In this document: one piece after another, positions 11,688-21,490 of the stretch | Numbering within the stretch: position 1 is the first letter of the stretch | Layout: each line of letters begins with the position of its first letter | Assembly (NCBI RefSeq): GCF_000512585.2 | Contig: NC_089247.1 | Span: 62,001 to 126,000 of the forward strand | Direction: 5' to 3' | DNA length: 64,000 nt | Source of the DNA: Kwoniella bestiolae CBS 10118 | Lineage: Eukaryota; Basidiomycota; Tremellomycetes; Tremellales; Cryptococcaceae | The notes under the pieces: generated by a model | Database searches by the model: none | What the model was told of the DNA's origin: nothing | What the model saw: only the letters and a program-made list of their open reading frames with translations | Position numbers and translations under genes: made by a program

Positions 11688-12017
11688 GGTAAATGATGAC
11701 AAGATGGGTTTGTTCCTCCTTGGCGATCGAGTGTGATCCTCCGCCTTTTTAAATGGTCACTCTTGCTGTATATCCGGCAGGGGTCTGTTGTATCTCCGGA
11801 GTGGTATTCCGGTGTGGTCGTGTCAATACTCCGAAGAGAGCCTGAGAGCGGAGTGAAGTTTATCCGCCCGGGATTCCCCAAGGAAACCCATTATGTAAAC
11901 CAAAACATAGTCCTATGTAGTCTGGTGACTCCACCCTGAAACTCGTGGTGATGCTAGAAAGATGTCGCGTCGCTGTCTTTCAGATGGGGATGACCATGCA
12001 ACTATGTTTGGGTGAAC
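11688..12017. promoter_or_regulatory. Divergent promoter with CGGAG/CTCCG half-sites
   Basis: 330 bases between the glycerate kinase and the regulator. CTCCGGAG at 11794-11801 is a perfect palindrome; CTCCG at 11829-11833 pairs with CGGAG at 11849-11853; another TTCCGG lies at 11807-11812. Such everted or inverted CGG triplets are the usual target of Zn2Cys6 dimers. The same half-sites occur in the other divergent promoter of this block (16001-16454). Confidence 0.5.
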
Positions 12018-14324
12018 ATGGAAACTTCCACACATGAGCGAGGGCGCTTCTACATTGGGCCAGTGAGTAAACTATAGACAGAGTCGCTTGATGCTGACCA
12101 TTTTGATGGTCTCCTAGAATGGCTTCCCGAGATTCGCTGGGTCGTCATCTGGAGTTTATCTAGCCGATACAGTTCAATCCGACCTTACATCACAAGACCA
12201 TCCCACCCCAGATCCAGGAATAGAAGATGCGTTCATGCAGCGCAATAATGATGAGCCTCGTTCCGACGAAACAGCTCTGTACGACATTTATCTACTTCGG
12301 ACCAAAGATCTGCTGGAGGAGGAAACTCTTCGCACAAGGCTGAACCGATATTTTGCTACCTGGCATCCACTTTTCCCGTTCCTCGATGGCGCTTACTTGT
12401 TACAATGCTTCAACAACTCTCTGAATCTCGCCAAGATCCATCATACCGTCATTCCACTCGAGTCGATCCAAGATAGTCAGATATCAGCTTTTGAAGGACT
12501 CACCCACGAACAGTCATTGGCATTAACTACCATCTTTCTCGTAGTCTTCACCATCGGAGGATTAGGTCTCATTGAATCAGGCAACGGCTTGAACAGCTCC
12601 TCCAAAGTCCCTCAGATCCACTCAACATCCCAGGCTACGATGCTGGGGCATTTGATAGTAGGAGCCTGTCAGAATTCGAGAATCAACGACCTGTTCGGCA
12701 TTCAGGCTCTGCTTGCGATCGAACTATTATTCTATGTGACCAGGACATTCCGTCCAGCTATGCATTTATCAGGAGTCATAGCCAGTAAGTCATCTTTTCC
12801 TATTCGATGGAACAACAGCTCACTGACATCGGACTAGAGCTTGCTTTTGAAGCTGGGCTGCACAGATGTCCGGAACGGTTCCCTGCTACCTTCACCGACC
12901 CGGCGGATCGCAATCTACGGAAGCGTGTATTCTACTCATTATATGTGCTGGACCGGCTTCTCTCCGCAGATTTTGGCATACCACTCATGCTCAATGATTC
13001 AGATATCGATACTTGCGTTCCTGGCGGTGCAGAGAAACACTCAACCCCCGAAACACACCGGCAAGATAACGTACAAGTCGGTCCTCCAGCCTCGGAAGGA
13101 GCTGTTCCCCATTCTAATCAATCTCAGGTGGGACCACAGAGTAGCGACGGTAGGGGCACTAAACGAAAATCACAAGGAGATCCGCGGGACGAGGCGATAT
13201 CGCCTGTTGAGACCTCGGTTTCAATTCCCTCAGCCCGATCAATGTATACGGACGTCGATAAACTGAAGCCCACCCTTGATCTCAATACGCTACGAGTGCG
13301 AGCTAGATTGCTTCCCGCTCACTCACTGAGTCTTATGGCCAAAATGGTAGGGCAAGCGATGGAGCAGTTCAATAAGTCGGTGTCGCACAGAGTCATCGAT
13401 GGTACGTACCCCCGGGCTTGCATCGATCCCTTCGGTCCGCGTCGCTGATGAAACGTCCCTAGCCAATGAGGTCTTACACCTGAGAAGCGATCTTGATGCC
13501 TGGTGGAACGACATCGGATTAGATTGCGATGTGGATGTGGTGAGTCTGGTATTCGCGCCTGAGAGGTTATCTGAACAGATGTCGCGATAGCACGCTTCGG
13601 AAACCCCTGCCGATCCTCGTCGTCACATGTCTACTTTGTTCACTTGCTTGTACCATTCACAAATTGTCAATCTGAACCGCCCGGCTCTTTCACTACCCCC
13701 GTCCCAGATCCAACACGATCATGCTCTTCAAGCCGCTATCGCCTCAGTACGCAAAATTTGCGCTACGCTGTCCGATGGCTTCCTGAAGAATGCCGATGAT
13801 CTGTGGTGGCCAGGCTATGTAGATATAGTATTCCTTGGTAGCCTCATCCTGGTCTATGGCGCCAGGCGCGAGAGGAGTCGCCACGGCCAAGCTACGTGGT
13901 AAGAATTCGTTCTCGAATTGCTCGGTTTAGCTGTCGCTGATCCGCTTTCAATTAGGCTTACGCGAGACCTTCGTCGAGCTTTGAGCATTTTGGAGTATCT
14001 AACCAAGCGTTGGCCAAAATCAGACAAGTTCAGTCGGGTAGTGAAATCCCTGATTGATCGAGAGAGTCCGGCGGACACCAGCAAGGTATGCCCTGATGAT
14101 TGGAGACATTGGTGTATGAAGCTAAAGTCGCTTTGCGTTCTCTTCAACAGACCGACGATGTCGAACAGATCATCACTGCAGCAGCAAGTTCAGAAGATCC
14201 TGCTCCCGAAGCGATGAGCTTCAACATCGAAGATTGCTTTCACTTTGACTTTGACACGTTCGCCCTTGAACCGGAATCCATATGGGCTTACCATGTGTCC
14301 ATGCCGCCGTCTCCCGTTCTGTGA
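12018..14324 (+). CDS. Fungal_trans-domain regulator lacking a visible Zn2Cys6 cluster
   Basis: Protein with the fungal-specific transcription factor (middle homology) domain. Seven exons: 12018-12062, 12118-12784, 12838-13401, 13463-13539, 13591-13898, 13956-14085, 14151-14324; 654 residues. It begins METSTHERGRFYIGP and runs straight into GFPRFAGSSSGVYLAD, the segment that usually follows the linker after a zinc cluster. NRYFATWHPLFPFLD, FGIQALLAIELLF, AFEAGLHRCPERF and RVFYSLYVLDRLLSADFGIP are typical domain blocks. No six-cysteine cluster is found in the 330 bases upstream before the oppositely oriented kinase, so either the DNA-binding part is truly missing or an unusual upstream exon escaped me. 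It sits inside the candidate tartrate block and could be a cofactor or partner of another zinc-cluster protein. Confidence 0.87.
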
Positions 14325-14570
14325 GGAGGGTTTCAGGTCTCAGGCTATTTATACCTTATAATGCATCATGTATGTATATTTTGCGCGGACAATGTTTACA
14401 AATTGTGCTTTTCTTCCCCCTTGAAGCGTTACACTCAAGGATCTGGTCAACATCGGCGCTGCGATGCAAAACAACTCATCTTTCAGAAGGTCGTCCATAT
14501 TATTTCACTATGGATTTGGGCAACCGGCTGACAGAATACATAGGAGCGCAAGCACTAATATAACAACCGT

Positions 14571-16000
14571 TTATAAAACTCTAAGACGTTGGATAACCGC
14601 ATCTGTCACCTCCTGCGTATTGGCCCTACCGCCTAAGTCTCGGGTTCTGACACCGTCTGCACAAGTTTGTTCTACAGCCTTCATGAGGAGCTTAGAAGCT
14701 TCGTGCTCACCGAGCCAATCAAGCATTTCACACGCAGTCCAGAATGTTCCCACGGGGTTGGCGATGCCCATACCAGTGATATCAAAGGCAGACCCGTGAA
14801 TAGGCTCAAACATGGATGGCATCGTGCGTGAGGGATCGATGTTGGCTGTAGGGGCGATACCGATTGATCCAGCTAAGGCAGCTGCTAAGTCTGAGAGGAT
14901 GTCGGCGTGGAGATTGGTGGCGAGAATGGTGTCAAGAGATTTAGGATGAAGGGTCATTCGGACTGTCATAGCATCTACAAGCATATGGTCCATTGTCTAT
15001 ACAGAAGCGTTAGTCAGATCAATGTATAAGTTATTTACAATGCCGACTCACAACATCGGGGAACTCCTTGGATACCTCTTTGATGACCTCATCCCAGAGT
15101 ACCATTCCGTTTCTCATAGCGTTCGACTTGGTCACGTACGTCAAAAGTTTTCTAGGTCTCGACTGAGCGACTTGGAAGGCATATCGAGCAATTCGGCGAA
15201 TACCGGTTCGAGTGAAGATGGTGACCTCTATGTCACACAAGAGTGAGCTTCCAGGGACCCTATATCAACAGGTGTTGGGACCTACCTGTGCCGACTTCAT
15301 GATCTAGCCTTCTGTGCGACCTGCCTCCATGGCCAGCATATTCACCTTCCGAGTTCTCTCGGATGATGCACCAGTCCAAGTCTCCTGGTTGGAGGTTGCT
15401 GAGTGGAGAGCTTGTACCGGGAAGGACCTTTGTTCGTCTGGATACGGGGTTAGTCCCAGCCCCTCATGCATTAGACAAACAAAGCAGCTCACCGAACGTT
15501 GGCATACATGTATGGTTGGCAGATAGCGAGCCTCAGGCCCCATAATGAGATGTGGTCAGGAACATCAGGCGCACCGACTGCACCGAAACTACCAGGCAGT
15601 CAGTATAGATTCCGTTGGTTCTGGAGTATAACATACTCACAAGATGGCGTCGTGCTTCTTCAGGATATCCAAATAATCCTCTGGAATATAACTCCCAGTC
15701 TTCTTGTATCTATCGGAAGACCAGTCGAGCTCGGTGAAGTCCAGCTGGAAAGACCCAACTTTCTTGGCGACAGCATGCAAAGCTTGGACACCTGCGTTGA
15801 TCACTTCAGGACCGATCCCATCAGCGCCGATTTGCGCTATCTTATAAATGTTTTTTCTTTCGGCTGCCATGATCACGACGGATTAGCTTTTGGTCTTGCG
15901 ATATCTGCTCTTCCTAGAGGTGCACCTACTCACGCTGCGTGGCATATCCTTCTGGAAAGGCAGAGGCTTCGTTGACTGGATTGATAGCGATAGGAGACAT
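14571..16000 (-). CDS. Tartrate dehydrogenase/decarboxylase-type (D-malate dehydrogenase family) enzyme
   Basis: NAD-dependent beta-decarboxylating dehydrogenase. Bacterial relatives (TtuC, DmlA) oxidise L-tartrate, decarboxylate meso-tartrate to D-glycerate and convert D-malate to pyruvate. Exons 15934-16000, 15641-15863, 15493-15588, 15286-15437, 15052-15227 and 14571-14996 give 379 residues. IGADGIGPEV lies near the start, DAIFFGAVGAPDVPDH follows, then VLPGTSSPL and IIRENSEGEYAG. Asp246, Asp270 and Asp274 match the metal ligands. The stretch ATNLHADILSD with GSIGIAPTANIDP and SMFEPIHGSAFDI is the tartrate/D-malate subtype rather than the NMFGDILSD of isopropylmalate dehydrogenase. No mitochondrial targeting peptide is evident. 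It is divergent from an anion carrier and near glycerate kinase. Which substrate it prefers is inference. Confidence 0.9.
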
Positions 16001-16454
16001 GACTGAATTTTATTTGAGTACCCTGTATGAAACTTGAATGGTGAAGAGACGTTATTCATGTGCCGACAGGAATAGCATTATATACGCCCCACTCCCCTCA
16101 GGATGCGGAGTATCATGTGTCCGCTGTGGGGCTTGAAATGACCATTGCTCACATGATGCCAGACATAGAGGCGGAATAACTATTCATGTCACAAGGCGTG
16201 GGAATCTGCGGTAAAAGGTTACCCCGCATCGCCAAACGCAGTAAAGATTTATCCAAACGTGTTCCTGCAGGTGCCCCGATGCACTCCGCATAAATTCGGA
16301 GCTTAGAAAGTCCACCAATCTTTCTTTCGTCAACCTGCCGACGTATAAAAGGAGCTAGTCGTTTTTAAGAAATCTCAACCCCCAGGAGCCCCAATAACTA
16401 CTCCGTGGAGCGCACACCCTATCTCTTGGCAATCAGTCCCATTGTCTTTTCAAC
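16001..16454. promoter_or_regulatory. Divergent promoter of dehydrogenase and anion carrier
   Basis: 454 bases. A consensus TATAAAAGG lies at 16344-16352, about 110 bases before the carrier ATG. The inverted repeat CTCCG (16284-16288), 8-base spacer, CGGAG (16297-16301) and the everted pair CGGA (16106-16109) with TCCG (16120-16123) echo the half-sites in the promoter at 11688-12017. Suggests one zinc-cluster regulator for the four-gene block. Confidence 0.55.
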
Positions 16455-18181
16455 ATGTCGAAACCCAGCAGTACATCGATCCCGCCGGTCCAGCAGGACT
16501 TCCTCGCCGAAACAGACTTGAAGAACGAGTTTGATCACGTGGAGATTGTCAATGACGTTGAGAACTCCCAAGCGAGCTCTCTTCACCAAGAGATCGAAGC
16601 TCTCAAACGTCTTTCCCCAGACGAATACGCAGCCCAACATTCCAAGCTCGTTCGCAAAGTAAGTGTTTCTTGCATCTTACAACACAGCCCTGTGTTGATT
16701 GTTGGATGTGATAGATTGATATACGACTACTGCCGGTGCTCTTCGTCCTCCTGATCTTGAATTACTTGGATCGAAACGCCTTGGCCTCAGCTAGAGTACA
16801 GGGTCTCGAGAAAGACCTAAAACTCAAAGGTGACCAATTTAACATCGCGATCTCCATCTTGTTCGCTGGGTATATCTTGGGTCAAATTCCTTCCAACATG
16901 ATTCTGTCCAAAGTCCGACCCTCAATTTACCTTTCTGCTTGGGTAGCACTATGGGGAGCTGTATCGGCCACTACCGCCGCCGCCGACAACTTCACCCACC
17001 TGCTCGTGATTCGATTCTTCCTCGGTGTCACCGAGTCGCCTTACTTTCCTGGTGCTTTGTTCCTTCTTTCTTCCTGGTACACCAAAAAGGAGTTGGCTTT
17101 CCGTACTTCTATCGTAAGTGACACATTTGAGCTTGTTTGCCGTGCCGAGGCTTACGCGATGCCTTCTTGTTGATTAGCTCTACACCGGATCTCTCCTTTC
17201 TGGCGCCTTTTCTGGTCTCATCAGTGCCGGTATACAAAAAGGACTCAATGGCGTCTCGGGATTATCATCTTGGAGATGGTTATTCATTCTGGAAGGAGTA
17301 GTCACCGTTGCGGCGGCGGTATTTTCAGCTTTCATCCTTCCAGATTATCCCGCCACCACCAAGTGGCTGTCCAGCCGGGAAAAGGCGATCGCTGTGTACC
17401 GATTGGAACAAGACGCCGGAGTCAGGGACGAGGAAACGATGACTTTGTTCCAGAGCTTCAAGGCCGCTGCTGTCGATTATAAGCTTTACCTTCTGGCCAT
17501 CATCATCATCACCAAGACTACCGCGGGAGCTGTTACTCAATTCATTCCGACAGTGGTCGCCACTTTTGGAATGTCCAAGGTCAACACCCTATTACTCACT
17601 GCTCCCCCATATCTCTTCGCTGCTTTTCTCGCTCTCACCATCTCATACACATCTGATCGAAAGCCTGAGAGATGTTTCCATCTTCTCACGCCCATCCTCT
17701 TTGGTATGGTTGGGTTCATTATCGCTACGACAACTACAAAGACAGCTCCCAGGTATTTCTCGCTCTTCCTGATGATCGGTGGAATGTTCGGATCGTACAA
17801 TGTGGCTTTGGCTTGGATCTCTTCCACTTTTGCCAGACCTCGAGCAAAACGAGCCGCAGCCTATGCTACTATCAATTCATTGGGTAATGTAGCCCAGATA
17901 TGGTCTCCATATCTTTATAAGTCCACGACCGCTCCATCGTACCACGTGAGTTTTTGCCCCTTTGAATGATGTGAAGCACAGCTAAAACTTGGCGAACTCC
18001 ACAGCTTGCATTCACCGTGAACACCGTCATGGCTGGAGTTGCCGTAGTCTTTTGCCTTGTCTTAAGATGGTGCTTGAAGCGTGAAAACATCCGGATGGAT
18101 CGCTCAGACAGTGCCGAAGGAAATGACGAGGAGAGGGGAGCCGGACCTACTCCTCAAGCTCGAGTTCGGTATGTCCTCTGA
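16455..18181 (+). CDS. MFS anion:cation symporter (Dal5/allantoate permease-like)
   Basis: Plasma-membrane carrier of the anion:cation symporter family, which in fungi moves organic anions such as allantoate, nicotinate, pantothenate and tartrate-like acids. Exons 16455-16658, 16715-17113, 17178-17945 and 18005-18181 give 515 residues. Acidic N-tail, then IDIRLLPVLFVLLILNYLDRNALASAR, the family start of helix 1; GYILGQIPSNMILSKVRPS in helix 2; RFFLGVTESPYFPGALFLLSSWYTKKEL; SSWRWLFILEGVVTV in helix 6; LPDYPATTKWLS in the central loop. It is divergent from the tartrate/D-malate dehydrogenase, so uptake of that acid is the natural guess. Stop at 18179-18181. Confidence 0.92.
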
Positions 18182-18947
18182 GTGGCAACGTCATATAGTC
18201 TGTCGGGCCGGCCGAAGAAGTAGTAAAGTGGGGAAGCTATGAGATGTTTCTGCGAGGTTAGGCACCCAATCTCCAAATTATCGATGTTCGAACTGCAGTT
18301 TTCAAATTGAGACTCAAGGCTACGAGTACGTGTATGACATTTTTATGCTCGTGATGTATTGCTTTGTCGGTATTTCCTCTTTAGTCCCCCTTGAGGAAGG
18401 TTGTTCCCGTGTTAGGTTATCCGAAATGTTGAGCTCGCCCCAAAAAGGATCAAACTGAGAGAGCTATACATCACTCTATAGCGATGCGATAACAACTGAC
18501 AACAGTAGCATGTTCAGTCCCAGCCTTCTTGTGGCCAATTCGTACCCGGTCTTGGCGCTGGGCGCTCAGCCACCTTCTTAACTATACTTTATAGACGTGG
18601 GTGGCATTGAGCTCAAGGCTCTGCGGGCGCGAGAGGGTTGTCACGAGAAGGGGTGAAAGAGCGTAAAGTCCACGAGGATAGACAGGTGTAAGGATGTGTG
18701 ACCCCCAAAGTGACCGGAGTGACTTGCACGTCACTGATCCTGGCGTTGGCGGCGCCCATGACATAGGGGACCATCACGGCTACGACGGCACTGGCGCTGG
18801 CGTTGGGTTTGTACCACTCGTACACATTGCTCGGAAAAAGCACAGAAGATTAGAACACATCCACCTTGTAGGAATTCCACGACTCTCAACTTGGACAATC
18901 AGGACAAAGTGATACATTACTTACCACCCTCTTAGGTGTTCCTCTAT
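18182..18947. other. Intergenic stretch, no supported gene
   Basis: About 770 bases between convergent genes. A minus-strand frame around 18613-18843 has a hydrophobic patch (SAVVAVMVPYVMGAA), but I could not join it by good splice sites to the upstream gene, whose frame stops at 18948. Left unannotated. Confidence 0.3.
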
Positions 18948-19478
18948 CTATCCTTCGCTCTTATCCCCATCCTCCTTTGGCTTCCAAGGCCCGCTATAAT
19001 CCACCTCAAACCGCTTAACCGGATCAGGCGCTATAAAATCCTCTTCACATTCCCCCTTGATCACGAAACCCGTCTTGACCTCTCCCCTCGGTACCAAAAC
19101 ATTTGGTTCGTACGTGTTACGTTGATTGTCTACCGACCACTGACCGATCCTGTACATGGTAATTGGAAAGGTGAGGAAGGAAGCGGGCGTTTGAGACCAT
19201 GTGTATTGTCGCCATACGACTTGAGGGATGAGGTCGCCTTGGGCGTCGTAGTGTCTCTCAGTGCCGCGGAGCTTGTACAGGAGTTTGGGGTTCTCAGCCG
19301 TGGGTGCGGCTGTGGGAGAAAATGAAGGTGATGAAGAGGACTGAGTTGAAGCCGCCATGCTTTCGGTGGTCGATAGTGCGCTCGAGCACGATGCGTTGAG
19401 ATGACGGACGCTTGGTGAGGATCGTACTGTGTCTGAGGGCTGAGATGCTGACGGATGCAGCTGCTTGTTGGGATGCAT
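18948..19478 (-). CDS. Hypothetical protein
   Basis: Single open frame of 176 codons on the minus strand. The first 65 residues are Ser/Thr/Pro/Ala-rich and probably disordered. The rest (LLYKLRGTERHYDAQGDLIP, VVWRQYTWSQTPASFLTFP, KTGFVIKGECEEDFIAPDP) has the balanced composition of a folded domain, but I do not recognise the family. An internal ATG at 19358 (GCATGGC) has a better initiation context than 19478 and may be the true start, giving 136 residues beginning MAASTQSS. No signal peptide or membrane segment. Coding status rests on length and composition only. Confidence 0.5.
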   Translation of the reverse strand: MHPNKQLHPSASQPSDTVRSSPSVRHLNASCSSALSTTESMAASTQSSSSPSFSPTAAPTAENPKLLYKLRGTERHYDAQGDLIPQVVWRQYTWSQTPASFLTFPITMYRIGQWSVDNQRNTYEPNVLVPRGEVKTGFVIKGECEEDFIAPDPVKRFEVDYSGPWKPKEDGDKSEG

Positions 19479-19831
19479 GTGACATATGACATCGACGTTG
19501 AGGCTTACATTTTCCCCTCGGCAAACTACTGCTGACGCATGAATGCAAGTATGATCTCATGGACATCGGTGAGTCTCGGGACCATCGGCCGAGAATCCTT
19601 TGCTAGCGACAACATCAGAAGCGAGGGGTGAACTTGCGATTGATATCTCGTGCCTGGGGGCAAATCGGCTACATGCCTCCTTGTTTCTGGTTGTTCTGCT
19701 TCTTTCCCATGCGTCTTTTCATCAACGAGCTACCCCTCAACGCAGGTGTCTGTGCAGTCCAGTCCAGAGCGCCACGCATGCATGCATAGGTATTCTCAGA
19801 GTCCATATGATTAGGTCACGAGTCTAACAGT
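19479..19831. other. Intergenic region
   Basis: About 350 bases upstream of the hypothetical gene and downstream of the secreted protein gene. Nothing else recognised. Confidence 0.3.
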
Positions 19832-20275
19832 CTAATAGCAGCTGACGTAACAGGTACCCATGCAAGACGACCAAAGGGCGATGGAACCCATTCCAGTGCC
19901 TCTTGCAAAGGCGCAGATCGATGGACATTGCGAACAAGGGTATCGTTTCTCCAACGTCTGACCGGTGGTTGTCGCATTCCCAGCCGTTGTAGGGTCAAAT
20001 TCGTCCTTGTATTGGTTTCCGACCGCCTGCCACTTTTGACAATCCCACTCGGACAAAGGCTCAGTGAATAACCCACAAGCTCGATAAGTATCTAGGGAGT
20101 TGGTTTCAAAGCTGATACAGCCGCCTTGAGCGACGGTCCGCTCAATCTCTCCGTCCGTCAAGGTCGTCAAAACGCAATTGTCGGATACCCCCCGGTGATT
20201 GATGGGGGAGGCGGTGGAGACGCTAGCTGCGGCGAGGGTTGTGGCGAGCATGAAGAGTTTGGCGGTGAAGAGCAT
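19832..20275 (-). CDS. Small secreted cysteine-rich protein with KR processing site
   Basis: 147-residue protein. The ATG at 20275 starts a clear signal peptide (MLFTAKLFMLATTLAAASVS, cleavage likely after TASP or nearby). A middle domain carries paired cysteines (NCVLTTL, GGCISFE, RACGLFTE, WDCQKW). Near residue 110 stands LEKR, a Kex2-type dibasic site. The following 36 residues form a compact module with six cysteines (PCSQCPSICAF ... SSCMGTCYVSCY end). No match to a named family from memory. The layout resembles fungal proproteins cut in the Golgi to release a small disulfide peptide, or a small effector-like secreted protein. Function unknown. An upstream in-frame extension lacks an ATG. 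Confidence 0.7.
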   Translation of the reverse strand: MLFTAKLFMLATTLAAASVSTASPINHRGVSDNCVLTTLTDGEIERTVAQGGCISFETNSLDTYRACGLFTEPLSEWDCQKWQAVGNQYKDEFDPTTAGNATTTGQTLEKRYPCSQCPSICAFARGTGMGSIALWSSCMGTCYVSCY

Positions 20276-21490
20276 TTTGCTGCAGAGTCTGAGTGGTGGT
20301 GCAGGCCTGCTTGTGATTGGCTGGGAATGACACTGAAGAGGCAGACAAGATTGAGACACTCACAGGAAAGCCTCGAGAGCTGGGGAGGAATTGAGAGTAG
20401 GGGAAAGATTGAGAGCTGTGAAGTTGAGGATTGTGAGGCTTTCTGGACGAGCTTGACCGAGTTTTATACCTCTTCCCGCGGCAGCATCCTCACTGACATC
20501 TACAAGTGTCGGCCGACAGAGAGAAAGCAAACTCGACCTCCAGGTTCGTCCTATCCATCAACAAAGGGAAGTGGACATCCCCTAAATCGTTCTACAAGCC
20601 TCATACGTATGTCGGAGCACAGGGAACATGGGTGTGCCCTTGTCGACATGTCTCAAGTGAACACCTCACAAGGACAAGACGAATCGTGGGTACAGGTATA
20701 CGGTACGAGTATACCGCCAAGTATGCGCAAGTCGGAAGGAATCTTCACGTCGGTGACTTGACATGTATCATATGTAGATAGGGCAGAGTCTCACGGACTC
20801 AGGGTTACCGAATCTGTTGAAACTAGTCTATTGCCTCTCAGCCACATACAATACCGTTCCCACTCGCTCGCTTCGAACGTCACATAGATCTCCGTCCGTT
20901 CCCGTATGTTGAGCAGCATAACCCGCTCTTGGTAGGCATGGTATGATGCTTGAATAACTCTGGCAGGCTTGCGGGTTGGGGAAACAGGAACCAAATGTGA
21001 CGTATCGACGTATCGAAGAAGAAGGTTAAGAAGGCTCTTGGTTGCGGTTACTATTCTCATGTGACGATCATGAAGCCGGTCTCGAAAGATTCAGGATAGC
21101 TTTCGGCCGCAAATGAGCGGTACCTGGGAGGGGGCGCGGGTGTGAATATGTCGTGCACCTCGATGCCCATTGCTGTCGGCCACATCGGCAGTGCATTCAA
21201 TCAAATAAGAGACCTGAAGCTTGTTGGCGTGTGAAAGTCGAAATCTGAACTATCATCCTAACAGGCTCAAGTATTGGTGGTCATGCTGAAGCTGATAGCT
21301 ATCACTATTATGCTAGCAATGTTTTCCTTTGTTGGTCTCCGCTTCTCATCTCCTCAAGAGGGGGGTTGTGCTCGTGTGAGTTTATTCTTTGGGGCCCGCA
21401 TCAGAAAGATAATTGCACCAGCGCGATCGAGCTGGGAGAGCTTTACATCTGTGACGAATGACACAATAACAGCGGACAAGGCTAGTACAA
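20276..21490. other. Long intergenic stretch, no supported gene
   Basis: About 1.2 kb. A minus-strand frame at 20791-21060 (89 codons, beginning MRIVTATKSLLNLLLRYVD) has a plausible composition but no recognised domain, no partner exons and no conservation I can judge. Plus-strand frames here are antisense shadows. The left part is the promoter of the secreted-protein gene; the right part is downstream of the dioxygenase. Confidence 0.3.

Noticed and set aside
18613..18843. Minus-strand frame with a hydrophobic segment downstream of the hypothetical gene
   Set aside because: The hypothetical frame stops at 18948 before any good donor site, so I could not join the two; alone it has no start context.
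20126..20761. 211-codon plus-strand frame
   Set aside because: Antisense over the secreted Cys-rich gene; the minus-strand product has a signal peptide and ordered cysteines, the plus-strand one has no domain.
20791..21060. 89-codon minus-strand frame
   Set aside because: Plausible composition but short, isolated and without any recognised domain or splice signals; kept only as a note.
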